Shown here: piece after piece, positions 1-11,980 of the stretch
Layout: each line of letters begins with the position of its first letter
How positions within the stretch are numbered: the stretch's first letter is position 1
Assembly: GCA_964017065.1 (NCBI GenBank)
Contig: OZ024790.1
Coordinates: 9,368,887-9,432,886, forward strand
DNA: 64,000 bases
Source of the DNA: Haliclona indistincta
Taxonomy: Eukaryota > Porifera > Demospongiae > Haplosclerida > Chalinidae
Direction of reading: 5' to 3'
Made by a program: the position numbers and the translations under genes
The notes under the pieces: model-generated
Seen by the model: only the letters and a program-made list of their open reading frames with translations
Told to the model about the DNA's origin: nothing
Databases searched by the model: none

Positions 1-1289
1 AATACCTCTTGGTATGTTCGCTGCCCTAGTAGTAGCTTTGCTATGCAATAAGCAGCTGTTTGCTCTTGATTCAATCCTTGGGTGTAATGCAGTTAGTCTC
101 GAGTGCAGGCTTGGAGGAGTAGTCTTATTAGTAGAGTGCCATGCTTGGCTTACAGTTCAATTCAATGGGGACCAGTCAGTCGCTCTTGGTATCAGAACTA
201 CAATCCACAATGCTATAGATGCAGTATGTAAGCAGCGCCACTTCGATACTAAGCAGGTTGTATTTACTGATGGGTTCTTTTGTCCTTTCAAGTCATGTGA
301 ATCCTTTACTCATCCTTGTGTGGTCAACTCTGACACTCACTGGCTCACCTGCTCTGTTAGACCAAGGGTTGCTTCTGGTCGCTGCAATAGTGAGAGAATG
401 TTGGCATGGCTGCCAGCACTAGATGGTGAGTGTGCAGTATTACATAGATTGTGAAAGTATCGATGTCTATGTAGACAAAAGCCCTGTCACACCAGTCCCT
501 GTTACTCCACTTGTTACTCCTCTTTCATCTCCTCTAGCAGGTGAGTTAACAGCTCATCACACATAATATTATGTATCAACTTGTTTACCATTTCACGTGC
601 AGTCCCAGTTGCTCCCGTTACTCCACAGACACCTTCTCCACAGACACCTTTTCCAATGGGTATGCTATAGCACTATGGTATAGACACACTTGACAGTGCA
701 ATATGTATGTTACACAAAGTATTTAGATCACCTTTCATAACGGCAATAATGATTTTTGACAACTTGTCTACATGCAAAGAAATACTTTAGACATTTCAAA
801 AAAATCAGTGACGACCAATTTTATATAGTATAGCAGTCTCATCGGCCCATTTTAAATCGTAATTTTATACAGCTGGATTATCTGCCTCACCTGCCCGCAC
901 TGTTCAGACTCCTTCTACTCCTCCTACAGATGGTAAGGTTATATCTTCATGTGTTCATTCCTCAGTATAACTCCACATCTAATGCAGACACTGATACAGT
1001 ATCACAATTTCAATTCCTGGAAGCAGTAGCCAGCAAGATACCTGCCAAATGGAGGAAAGTTGGTCTGTCCCTGGGGATCAGTTCCGGCGATCTAGATGGT
1101 ATTGAGAAGCATCGTAGAGGAGACTGCCTCGAGTGCTTTGGTGACGTGTTCGCACACTGGCAGCAGCATTCTACTCGACAGAGCCCAGCCAACTGGGCCA
1201 CTCTTGTCACTGTGCTACGATCTAACTATGTAGGAGAAGAGGAACTGAGTGATGCTGTTCAAAAGAAGTACACCCAGATCTGCAACTGA
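1..1289 (+). CDS. C-terminal part of a Death-domain protein (5' end outside window)
   Basis: Five exons join in one frame: an exon open from the left edge to 425, then 496-540, 603-659, 873-932 and 988-1289 (stop TGA). Every intron is phase 1 with GT-AG ends. The first exon encodes a Cys/His-containing segment (FFCPFKSC followed by HPC and HWLTCS) that I do not recognise. The next three exons are 45-60 bp and encode only Pro/Thr/Ser linker (for example PQTPSPQTP). The last exon encodes a Death domain that begins near FLEAVASKIPAKWRKVG and includes LGISSGDLDGIEKH and NWATLVTVL. Death domains mediate homotypic assembly in apoptotic or innate immune signalling. The upstream domains are outside the window, so the full architecture is unknown. 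Death-domain assignment is firm; the exon model is good. Confidence 0.75.
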
Positions 1290-1430
1290 ATTAGCTACTT
1301 GCACTATTGATTTTTGTGACTTTTGAACATTTTGTTGGTCTGTTTGATGCATATCACATTTTTGTTACTCTGTATCAGTTGCACTGCTTACTGTGTCTTT
1401 CATTCAATTTTTGACGACAGCTAGATTGGA

Positions 1431-2661
1431 GAAAATAAAAAAGATTTCTATCGAAATCAAAGGGATGTAGGGTTGTGAAATCTACCACTGGCTCACAATG
1501 TATACTAACAAGGAACAAGCATGGAATGGTAACACAATTGACTTGCTAACAGACCATAGATCCCTACATCAGTGGCTGCTGTGGTTGGCCATAGCTAGTT
1601 CAGCTAGTGCTGTTGCTAGTGGTGTGGTCGACCTACTTGTTGACTGCTGACACCTGACGTTCATTCAGCTTATATACAGCCACTGATGTAGGGATCTATG
1701 GTCTGTTAGCAAGTCAATTGTGTTACCATTCCATGCTTGTTCCTTGTTAGTATACATTGTGAGCCAGTGGTAGATTTCACAACCCTACATCCCTTTGATT
1801 TCGATAGAAATCTTTTTTATTTTCTTGTTTGTGTCCTTTTTCTTTTTCAGTGAAATGCAGTTCAATATCATTGGGCACGTACTGAGCCGTCTTTGTTTCC
1901 ATCATTGGTTTAGTTTTCCTGTTGCTGATGGCTTTTCTTTATTATTAAGAATTTAAACTTGTAGCTAAAAATAATTGTTACTCAGCTCGCCTACGCATGC
2001 ATGCATGCAGTGGATACGAGCCCCGCCCACACTTGCTTGTAGACCTGTACGGCGGTTGAAATTATCTGGCAAGCGCAGAATGGTGATCCTATAGCTTGCC
2101 GTTCTTCGAAGACTCCATAAAGATATGTGTTCTCCGTGAACCATACGGCGTGGAGATACTCAAACTAGTGCTTGGTCACGTGCCCTAACCACTGCTTGGT
2201 CACGTGCGTATTGCGCAATCACATTAATGGCGTCTAACACTTAGCTGACAATGGATCACGATCGAGAAATCGCGGAATTTATATCGCCGTTACGCTAAAA
2301 ACAATGTCCAAAAGGCACATGCCAGGAGAATTTCACGACTGTTCGTGGGTGTTTTGGTTTCGGCACTGCTCGCGTAAAGGCGCTAGGCGAGTGGAAGAAA
2401 GAAAGAAAGAAAGAAAGAAAACGAAGATGACGAAAGTCGATTTTCACCGTTTTCAGGTTCGTCACTTTAGTAACAATTTCGAGCAATCTCCTTGCTACTG
2501 TACGATGGGGCAACGCCAGATAGCAGATTTAAGTGTCCTTTGACGTATAAAATTCATCACCAGGCGAAATATCAGCGTTTGAACGCTAATACATTGTATG
2601 TAGCCGCCATCTTTTTTTCTCGTTCAACCCTACATAGGGAGGCACTACCGTGCCTCCCTAA
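1431..2661 (+). mobile_element. Hairpin-ended composite element, copy 1 (foldback plus tail)
   Basis: The left part is a near-perfect inverted repeat: 1431-1578 is the reverse complement of 1677-1824 with a 98-bp loop. A tail of about 840 bp follows, with a GAAA microsatellite near 2396-2419. It ends in a perfect 10-bp hairpin, AGGGAGGCAC / GTGCCTCCCT around TACC (2636-2659), followed by AA, so the 3' end reads CTAA before a host T. Related copies lie at 35148-36353 (complete), 10636-11320 (tail only, reversed) and 12398-12895 (foldback only). It has no coding capacity that I can see. The 3' hairpin with a CTRR-like end resembles non-autonomous Helitron or Helentron-type elements; the class is inferred. 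Confidence 0.75.
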
Positions 2662-2761
2662 TTAGCATGTTTGACGGCTTCGTGGCCCTGAATTTTGTTG
2701 GGTTCTCAGTTTGGTCAGTGGTCACATCACTGAGCAAGCAGCTAGCCTACACTGCGATTTC

Positions 2762-5158
2762 ATGGCTAAGAATATTCTCTTGTTATGTGTATTCGTGTGT
2801 CATGTGTGGGGACTGCATAGCTTAGGTGATAACAGGATTCGTGTCGACCTGGACCAAGCAATATTTCGAGTGAGCGAGCAGTACCTTTCCGTTTGTTTAA
2901 GCGCAGACTGGCTCACTCTTCCAAACTGGACCATAGACTCTTTCCCAGCTAGAGCTGTCAATATGGCCAAAGCACTGGCTCCAGCCATGCTCAGAGTGGG
3001 AGGCAAAAAGGAAGACTATATGGTGTTCAACAAGACTCTTCGTGGGCTCCCCCAGCCCGGTGAAGCTGAATACCAAATGAGCCCTTTACAATGGGATGCA
3101 CTGAACGAGTTTACTAAAAATGTTGGTTGGGACTTAATTTTTGGGTTGAATATTCTGCTCAACAAGACTGACTCTAGCCTGTGGGATCCAGCAAATGCAA
3201 AGGAACTATTTGACTACACTAAATCAAAGGGCTATAAAGCTAGCTGGGAGCTAGGAAATGGTGAGATATCTATGTCGTAAGAAAGCATGCATGCACACTT
3301 TTGTATTATAATTCCAGAACCAAAGTTGCCATATGACTATGAGCTATTAGCTAAGGATTTTGAAGTTTTGTCATCTGTACTGAATCATACAGCATGGATA
3401 GTTGGTCCTGATATGTCGTCTCACAGGGTTGACCGGCATCAAATGGAACTTTTTGGGTAGTAATGCAGGATCATTCATGTATTTATTTATACTGCATTCA
3501 AACAGGTTCTTACTACAAGTTGTGCAAGATGGCAACTATCTTCATGCAGTTACTTGGCATTAGTAAGAAATGTTTCCACTGACAGCAATATCAGCAATTT
3601 TGCTCATTCTACAGCTACTACTTCGGACAGAATGGAACACAGGCAATGTACACTGATCCAGACGTCATGAATAGCTTTTTAGACAAAGCTGGTCACATAG
3701 CATTCCTAGCAAATTTAGCTGGTTTTAAAGGAGAGATTTGGCTAGGTGAAACTGCTGATGCATTTGGTGGAGGATTGTCTGGCATTAGTGATTCCTATCT
3801 TGCTGGTTTTCTGTGAGCTCAACTGTCACAATAACTTCAATTATACTTTTTTATTGATTTCATTGTTAGGTGGTTGGACAAACTTGGTGTTGCTGCAACA
3901 ATGAGGCACTCTAGAGTATTTAGACAACAATTCGAGGGTAGCAACTATGGTCTGCTTGATCCTGATTTTCAGCCCACTCCTGTGAGTACACATACAAGAT
4001 TGTATTAGACAAGGAACTACTGTAGATAATGCATGTGCTTGAATCGTCAGCTTGAGCTTTACTATAATTATCTCTATTATGCGTACTCAATAACCATAGA
4101 GAAAATTATAGTTCTATAACTTCTAAAAATGTCTAGAGAGCGAGAAAAAAAATAGACTTTGAATGAACTTATACCGTAAAGTGCGACCAAGACTGCATGT
4201 GTTTTAATTATCACTGCATGTACATGTGTTATTTTGATCATAGAACTACTGGATTTCAGTGATCTATAAAAGGCTTGCTGGACCACAAGTACTGGAGGTA
4301 TCTGGAGCACCAACCTTTGTCAGAGTTTATGCCCACTGTGGACTCCAAGAGTGAGCTGTTCACTAGTACTGCATGCATCATTGCAAACCATGCATGCTTG
4401 GTCTCTATAGCTGCTAAGATGTATGCATAATACAAAGCATCATCTTAAAAGCTAGCTATTACAATCATGAAAATTTTAAGGTAGATGATCAATTTGGTAA
4501 TGTTGGAGGCTGGTTGGAGGATCAAAATTTTGGCGAATGACCTGTCTAATTTAGGCCCTCAGCACCTTTTTCATGTCATTATAGTGTAAAATTAAATTTT
4601 GGTGGAGTTATAATTTTGACTAAAGCTCGCTGATTCGCCTAACTTTAAATTTCTCCCACCAAAATTACCGCTACATGGTATTGTATTATGCTTTGAGTAT
4701 ATAGGCAGTAAATACTCTTTCTCTGCAGTCCTGGTAGTGTGGTGTTATTCATGATTAACCTGAATCACTCTGAAGTGGTTTTATATGTCGAAGACCCTCA
4801 GCTACAGAATAGCTCACAGGACATCTACTGGCTCACATCTACTGACATGCTAAGCAAGTACGTAATAGTAATCCCTATACATATCATTACCGATTGGCAA
4901 TGATAATACTGCAAAACTGAGAGACTGCCTTCAACCACAGTCCTCTGTGGTGTGGGGTTCTGGTTTCATATTTAGTCTTGTGTCTATATTATCTGTAGAG
5001 GTGTATCACTTGGAGGCAAACCACTTGTCCTGAATGGTGATAATCTTCCTGAGCTCAATCCAGTTCACCAGCAACCTAGTGACACCATCACTATCCCGTC
5101 ACTCTCCTATGGATTCATAGTGTTCAAAGAAGCTCATGCGCTAGCTTGTTTGCCGTAA
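2762..5158 (+). CDS. HPSE: Heparanase-like GH79 endo-beta-glucuronidase
   Basis: Eight exons (2762-3260, 3318-3456, 3506-3562, 3615-3812, 3870-3981, 4244-4350, 4729-4857, 4999-5158) sum to 1401 nt, giving 466 aa. The start at 2762 gives a signal peptide (MAKNILLLCVFVCHVWG); the upstream in-frame ATG at 2711 would bury it. Family landmarks: LRVGG near the N-terminus, the acid/base Glu in SWELGNEP (its codon is split by intron 1), the VTWHYY motif, the nucleophile Glu in IWLGETADAFGGG, and a C-terminal beta-sandwich ending in YGFIVFKEAHALACLP. Heparanase cleaves heparan sulfate in lysosomes or extracellular matrix. The stretch between the LRVGG and LIFGLN motifs is much shorter than in vertebrate heparanase, so the excised linker appears to be absent. 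HPSE and HPSE2 are not distinguished, but both catalytic residues are present. Confidence 0.9.
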
Positions 5159-5832
5159 CCATGATTATTAATCACATCACATTTCTGAGTCACATTAATC
5201 ACTTTCTATCACCTTTATTATGATCAGTGTTCAGTGAGAGTTATCATGTACAGTTAATGCAAGCAGTGAAGTGCAGACTACATGCAAGTTTATTATAGCA
5301 ATCGCTGCATAGAGAATTTAGCATTTAGTCTAGAGAAGAACATCATAAGATATTATAATCATAAGATTGTTATAATTATTATAGTATACTTTGGTGATAT
5401 GAGAATTTCCTAGCACACGTACAATGTAGTAGATCAATTGACCAATGATTTTCAGAATTCTGCATTATTTGTCTCATAAATGCAGCTTTTTTCAACAAAA
5501 AAGATAAGGTACGAGGCTAGAATGCAGCTATAGTTGTATATACCCGCGATAGTACGCTTAGTATCTTTGTGCAGTAATCAACATAATTATTTTGCACCAG
5601 TGCTAAGTAGAATTTAATTCCTGCAGCCACAAGGCTATGCTGCATTCATAAGAATAATTCCAGACAGCAACTATATTGTAGTGCAGTAAGTCATTGTGCA
5701 TGTACTGGTGTGCAGTGACTACAAGACAAAATCAGCAACAAGAATTCTTATATCACTGCTGCAGGTTGCCAGTTTGTTTTGTTGTTCATCACGTGATAAA
5801 ACCATCTCCCGCCCACGTGTCCAGCGGTTAAA
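5159..5832. other. Intergenic spacer between heparanase and P450 genes
   Basis: AT-rich, with no credible coding sequence or repeat copy recognised. The last part must hold the P450 promoter; a CACGTG-type E-box half (tcacgtgataa) lies near 5790. Confidence 0.5.
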
Positions 5833-8800
5833 ATGTTGTCAAGTCTAGTCTCTTCTCCCAGCGTAGTCTTGTTGACTGTGTTGCTGGTGACATTTCTACT
5901 GCTACTACCTTACGCAGTCCGTGTGGTGCGACGACAATGGAGAATCTACGTAGCTCTTCGACAACTACCGACCGATCCGGATCAACATTGGCTCATGGGT
6001 CACGCCCCCAAGGTGGCCGGGCTAACTCTCTAGCTACCTAGCTTGTTTGTCTATTAATTTTACAGCTAGCTGCAGATCTAGGAGCTATTTTGGACATGTT
6101 TGTTCAAATTTCTCTGAAGTATGGGAAAATTGTTCGTCTGAACTACGGTCCTTTCTTCAACTGTGCTGAACTGTTCCATCCTGACACTGTCAAAGCGGGT
6201 TTAGGACCAGGCTAGTCAAATAATTATATTTATTCTCTAAATTGAAAATATTTTTACAGATCCCAAAAGTGAAATGGCATATTCAGCATTATTTCCGTGG
6301 CTAGGTACAGTCTTAAACTTTTAAAAACATTATTGCTAATATTTATGCCTTGGTGGACGGAGCCACGAGGCATACAGAAATCGTGCGTGTCTGTCTGTCT
6401 ATATGTCTGTCCGCTCTAGTTCTGAAAGACGGCGAGGAATCAGCTGGTGGTAATTGTAATATCGACATAACACGTTAAGAGCTCGAACTTGATTTTCTTA
6501 GATTTTTGAATTAAGGTAGTGGTGCGCCAATTTAATGAGATTCATAACTTTACAAGTAGCTTTATTTTCCAGCAATGGTACTTGTACAGGCGTGCTCCAG
6601 TGTGCATTTTGTTTGTCTATCGATAAACATCGATTATAGTAAGTTTCAGTCACGAAGTGTTAGCTAACGTGGAGCAGTGAGCTCGCCCAGTAAAGACCGG
6701 TCTGTGGCTGCTATCTCCAGTTTGGCTTGCTTGAACTTCGTTTACAGCTAATTTAACAAAAAATCTATATCATATCACGGAAATTCGCTCTGTGCGTATG
6801 TGGGCAAGATGGTGCTGCATGCTGCTGCGCTTGAAGCGCGTCGATCTATTGCTCGACAGACGAGATAGCAGCCACAGACGCTTCATGTAATCTTTGCCAT
6901 ACTGTTATGTAAATCGCTGTAGTTATAAAGTAGGTATTAGAAAAATGCACGTTGCGTGGGTGTTGAATATTAATTACGTGCACTGCCACCTTAAAGCTTT
7001 GTTCGTGAGTTATGGCGTGATTTGCTTACTTTGTTCACCGTTGCTGGCGATCTGGACTTCTCCGAAGTCGAATGTGTCCATGGTTAACTGGCTAGTATAT
7101 TGTAGGTTTGATCTGGACTACAGGATAGCATGGCGGGTCTGGATAACATTCAGCAAAAACCAAAAAACTGCTACAAGCATGGCTTGTGCACGCCCAACTA
7201 ATTATAATAGCATACTATTGGCTTCTGTTATTTTTGCCAGCTTGTATCAATAGCTTGCTTTAATGATAAATCTGTTACAGTCATTATCTGCTGATGGAAT
7301 AGCTGTAGTTGCTGTGTGCTGTTAAAGCATGTCCAGTGTGCAGTATGCATGCAATTCCACCGAGGCATCTGCACCAATGGTGCTTCATTTTTTCAGGAAA
7401 TGGACTGTTGCTCAGCTCAGGAAAGGTTTGGGCACGAAATCGGCGTCTTCTGACAGGCGCCTTTCACTTTGACGTGCTCCGACCTTACATCGGAGTATAT
7501 ACTGAAACTAGCAGTGTATTACTGGTCTGTGATACAGAACAACTGTGCCGTAAAACACATAATCACTTTGTGTAGGAGATGCTAGCACAAAAAAGTAAGG
7601 AAGGCTCTGTTGATGTTTGTCCTTACGTCAAGAACTACACATTGGACGTGATGTTGAGATGTGCATGCAGTTATGAGAGTAACTGTCAGACTAAACAGTT
7701 AGCCAGTCATCGGTTCACTTGAATGCTATTCTTACTGATTTATAGGTCACCATATGTCAGTGCAGTATACGAGTTATCGGATTTGGTATTACAGAGATCA
7801 ATGTAAGGCTTTTTGTTGCTTATTGGTTTCAACTGACATTTGTAATCATGTGAACCAGGTTCTTCCCAGCTTACTGGGATTGTGTGTATTTTACACTAAT
7901 GCCAAGTGGATGGCGTTTTAAAAAGCTTTGTAAACTTGTGCACAATTTCTCTATGGAAGTGATTAAAAAGAGAAGAGCGGAGTTAAATGAGAGAAAAGTG
8001 CTTAGACAAAATTTGAAAATTGTGCGTTACCTCATATTTTTATTCCATGTGTAAGACGAGAGGAGAAGACATTCTCACTTTGTCAGACGGTAAAAGAAGA
8101 AAGTATCTCGACTTTATTGATATCCTATTGAAGGCACAAGTAAGTTTCAATCAATAGACATACAGTACTTGATCCGTTGCATGCAGGATGAAAATGGGTG
8201 TGGTCTCACTGATGAGGAGATCAGAGCAGAGGTGGACACCTTCCTGTTTGAAGGACACGACACCACAGCTGCAGGGCTGTCCTGGACCCTGTACAACCTG
8301 GCCCGGTACCCAGAACACCAGGAAAAATGTCGTTCAGAGGTAGACAAGGTATTTGAAGATAAAGATGAGATAGAATGGTTAGCATGGAATTACTACGCAA
8401 TCTTTGTTGATGGTTTTTTCAGGGAAGATTTGAAGAAACTGACCTATCTCAAGTATTGTATTAAAGAGAGTATACGTCTGTTTCCGCCGGTTGCAATTAT
8501 TGGTCGTGAACTTACAGAGGACAGGGAATTTGATGGACACGTTCTACCTGAAGGTAGTTGGGTGTTCAATCACATATACGCTGTTCATCGTCAGCCTGAC
8601 ATATGGGAGAACCCTGAGGTAGATTTTTTTGTGCACACTGCATAAAGTCTGGTTTGTAATTCAGGAGTTTGATCCATTACGATTCACACCAGAAAATTCT
8701 TTAAATCGTCATAAGTATGCTTTTATTCCATTCTCAGCTGGTCCAAGGTCTGCATTACTATTCTTGATAATAGTTATTCCTTTTCTGAACTTTTTCAGGA

Positions 8801-8970
8801 ATTGCATAGGGCAGGAGTTCGCTATGAATGAACAGTTGGTTCTCTTGTCTCACGTGCTCAGAAAATTTGATTTTTCTCTCGATGAGTCACATGGACCAGT
8901 GAAAACCTACTACACGATCATCAACCATCCTATTCCTGGTGTGTACTTGAAGTTAAACCCAAGAATCTGA
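5833..8970 (+). CDS. Cytochrome P450, CYP4-like, apparently intact
   Basis: Twelve exons close exactly in frame to 509 aa: 5833-6012, 6066-6198, 6260-6304, 7397-7524, 7576-7697, 7746-7802, 7859-7997, 8056-8139, 8187-8377, 8423-8618, 8665-8747, 8799-8970. An N-terminal hydrophobic anchor (LLTVLLVTFLLLLPYAV) targets the ER membrane. The I-helix reads [16 protein letters not shown], the CYP4-clan signature, whose Glu can bind haem covalently. The K-helix ExxR is KESIR, and the haem loop FSAGPRNCIG carries the Cys ligand. CYP4 enzymes usually hydroxylate fatty acids or related lipids; the substrate here is unknown. Intron 3 is over 1 kb because of an inserted repeat. One acceptor (before 8056) ends in AAG; the same site in the 14-kb copy is CAG. 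Broken relatives lie at 14.1, 23.8 and 45.2 kb. Confidence 0.88.
6345..7257 (+). mobile_element. Hairpin plus GTCT-microsatellite repeat inside P450 intron 3
   Basis: The left end is an imperfect palindrome (ATGCCTTGGTGG ... CCACGAGGCAT, 6345-6373), followed by a GTCT tetranucleotide run near 6393-6410 and then about 850 bp of non-coding sequence. The corresponding intron is absent from the other P450 copies, so the right boundary (about 7257) is approximate. The layout matches the element at 40857-41955. Confidence 0.45.
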
Positions 8971-10635
8971 AATGCGTTTACCATTAATTTTTTGAAAACC
9001 TAAAAATGTATATTATTTTTAGTAACAGAATTGCCTTCCTAGGTGAGATAAGGTCTTGAAACATAAGCAACCACTTTACAATAACTATTTTGTTGGTATA
9101 GTGTTTTAGTTATTAATTGTAAAAGTACAGTCTGGTAATTATTTGACCTCTACAAAAATAGACAATAATTAATATTTACAACGCTAATTTTTACGCTGTA
9201 AAATGATACAAAAATTCTTAGAGACTGATCAGTTATTACTGATCGTGCCTACTATAACCAGCTCCATCTCAACACAAGCTATGACGACGAGTGCTCCATT
9301 GATAATTTGGTACCGATCTTCAGCCAAGATAGCTTCATAACTCTCTTCCTCAGATTCAGCAGCATCTCTTGCCATCTGCAGATCTTTCTGCTTTTAGAGA
9401 GAAGGCAATTCAGAACTTCTCAGTCACAATATTATTATAATCAACGTTATGCTGCTCAAAAGAAAAGGTTGTGATTCCTCAGAATACACCTGTTCGAATT
9501 AAGTCCTCTCTTCAGATTAAAAGAGGCCATACAGTATATTCTCTAGATCTCTAAAGCTAATTCTTATTGGACACCTTCAAGCAGTATACTGTGAGATGAA
9601 ACTTAAAGTGTTTTGCTAAAATTGGTACATCAAAATTTGTACTCAACTGACCAAAGTCCAGCACATTGTCATGAGAATGTTGTTCTGCTAGTTCAATTGG
9701 TGTCACACCATTCTATAGTGTACAGTAGAGTCAGAAATTATAATATTGAATAGCTTATAAATTTCGACTGATTCTGGGAAAATATATATTGTAGCAGTTA
9801 GCAATGCAAGTAGCTTAGCTAGCCTCAATATAAAACTGTCAGATAGCCTGTTGAGCATTATAAAAACACCAAAGGTGTAATGTCTCGGTGAGAAGCATGT
9901 ATGTTAGTATTCAACCAACCAGTAAATCTTACACAAGACAGCATGTACAGATGCAACAGATCCATGGAAGCATGCAAGCAGTGTCACGGAAGAATGCGAG
10001 CATATCAATGGAACGTATATTTACAAGCAGCTGATCAACAGAACTATTGAAGCTATTGACAGCGACTTAGAAAACTAATTTATTGCTGCAGAGGATAATA
10101 ATTGACTTTCTACAGGTGTGAGTGATTAATCCATGCTGCATACATGGGGGTGGCTCGACATAGCCATTACATGTATGTTCACCATGTACAGTGCTTCCAG
10201 CTTAGTCGCTCCACTTTTTAATTTTTTGCAACCATGAAATATTTTCGCATGTAAAAATTTTATTTCAATAGCTATATGCATGATTCTTGGAATAGACGTA
10301 GATACATCATATCTCTGTCAGAATGTCAATTCAGGAGGATACAGAATGAACCGTAATGTTTGTACGACATCAAACGTGATAGGAACTGGTGCGACTATTG
10401 CAGTAGCTACTTTTTAAGAGTGAACTCAAAAATTACTTCGAGTTAAGAACACACACTTCACTTCAAGTAAATATAGTGCCTTTTACACTGGTATACCAAG
10501 AATTGAACATTATCTTTGCGCGCAGAGTTTTTCAGAGCTTGTTGAAGCGTTGAAATTGGAGGTTTTCAATGCCCTGGACTTTTTAAGAACAAACTTCAGA
10601 AACCTTTCGAGTTAAGAAAAATCCCTTTAGTTTTA
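8971..10635. other. Intergenic, duplicated P450 3' flank plus ankyrin-repeat remnant
   Basis: 8971-9480 is homologous to 24119-24690, the 3' flank of the P450 fragment at 23.8 kb, so the duplication included P450 downstream DNA. On the minus strand about 9600-9715 reads NGVTPIELAEQHSHDNVLDF, an ankyrin-repeat half, followed by a short tail and a stop. It looks like one orphan exon. The remainder shows nothing I can name. Confidence 0.4.
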
Positions 10636-11320
10636 TTAGGGAGGCACGGTAGTGCCTCCCTATGTAGGGTTGAACGGAAAAACAAGATGGCGGCTACATA
10701 CATGTATTAGCGTTCAAACGCTGATATTTCGCCAGGTGGTGAATTTTATACGTTCAAGGACACTTAGATCTTCTATCTGGCGTTGCCCCATCTTACAGTA
10801 GCAAGGAGAGTGCTCTACACTGTTACTAAAGTGAGAACCTAGAAACGGTGAAAATCGAGTTTCGTCATCTTCGTTTTCTTCTTTCTTCTTTCTTCTTCGG
10901 CGCGCCTAGCGCCTTTACGCGAGCAGTGCCGACACCAAAACACCCACGAACAGTAGTGAAATTCTCCTGGCAGGTGCCTTTTGAACCTTGTTTTTAGCGG
11001 AACGGCGATATACATTCCGTGAGTTCTCGATCGTGGTCCATTGTCAGCTAAGTGTTAGACGCCATTATCGTGATTGCGCAATACGCACGTGACCAAGCAG
11101 TGGTTAGCGCACGTGACCAAGCACTACCCTGAGTATCTCCGCGCCGTATGGCGTATGGATCACCGAGAACACATATCTGTCTGGAGTCTTCGAAGAACTG
11201 TAAGATCGTCTGATCGTATAGGACACCATTCTGCGCTTGCCAGATAATTATAACCGCCGTACAGATCTACAAACTAGTGTGGGCGGGGCTCGTATGCATT
11301 TCATGCATGCATGTATGCGT
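10636..11320 (-). mobile_element. Hairpin-ended element, tail-only copy (reverse orientation)
   Basis: This is the reverse complement of the tail of the 1431-2661 element. The 3' end CTAA is at 10636-10639, the AGGGAGGCAC hairpin follows (about 10638-10661), then the TTC/TTCTT microsatellite near 10878-10899 and the segment running to GCCCCGCCCACA near 11280-11290. The foldback module is missing here. Confidence 0.7.
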
Positions 11321-11473
11321 AGGCGAGCTGATATGTACAGCATATTAATGAAAATTATGACAATGAGTTTTCTTTGCAATAATCAACTAGATGATTCACT
11401 GATCAAAACAAATGGCATTGTTTGATTTAAACATTTTTTATCATAATTATTAATGACATAATTTTCATTGACA

Positions 11474-11980
11474 TTAATTTTTATAAACTTTGAGGTGGAG
11501 ATACAAATTTTGCATTGTGTGTGATGTGATCAAGTTTTTTAAACTGGAGTTCCCGCTCTTTTTCAAGACGTGCATGTACCACATTATCTGAACAGTCCAA
11601 CCGAAATCGATGTATTTTTGAATAAGTCGCCGAAAATCTCTTTCTGCTTCAACTTTGCTCTTGTTGTAGACGAGAGAATGACTGATATTATAGTTCACAT
11701 CCTCCATACATGTGAGCTGAGCTCTGGGATACCAGTAGAACGCATCTAATAAACCAAATGACAAGGTAAATTTTAGACAAATTCTACTCACTCACCATAG
11801 CAAAAAGATTGAACATTCCGCCTCCCTTAAAGAGAAATAAATAATAAATGAAAAAAAGGTAAAAATCAACCCAGTGACAGTGTGTAGTATAGAGAGCTCA
11901 CCTTTCCGCCCATGACATAGACAAAGTCAGGAGTGAGAAAACAAAAGGAGACCATTCTCTCTCGAAACCCTACTGGAAAC
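11474..11980 (-). pseudogene. Coding-like fragment of unrecognised gene
   Basis: Minus-strand segments look coding: about 11980-11903 (ending in LTPDFVYVMGGK), about 11831-11800, and 11750-11474 (DAFYWYPRAQLTCMEDVNYN and on to a stop), separated by plausible short GT-AG introns. I could not join all of them in one frame, and I do not recognise the family. It may be a decayed gene or the 3' end of a real one. Confidence 0.3.

Noticed and set aside
1431..1824. Foldback as a microRNA or tRNA-like gene
   Set aside because: Arms of 148 bp are far longer than a miRNA hairpin and occur within a mobile element; a small-RNA role remains only a hypothesis.
2295..2543. Open frames on both strands inside the hairpin-ended element
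   Set aside because: Not preserved in the copies at 10.9 and 36.0 kb; microsatellite length differs and shifts frame.
2711..2761. Upstream ATG of the heparanase gene
   Set aside because: It would put 17 residues before the signal peptide; the ATG at 2762 gives a normal secretory N-terminus.
4440..4720. Possible MITE in heparanase intron 6
   Set aside because: Some inverted AAAATT/AATTTT phrases, but the ends do not pair well enough to define an element.
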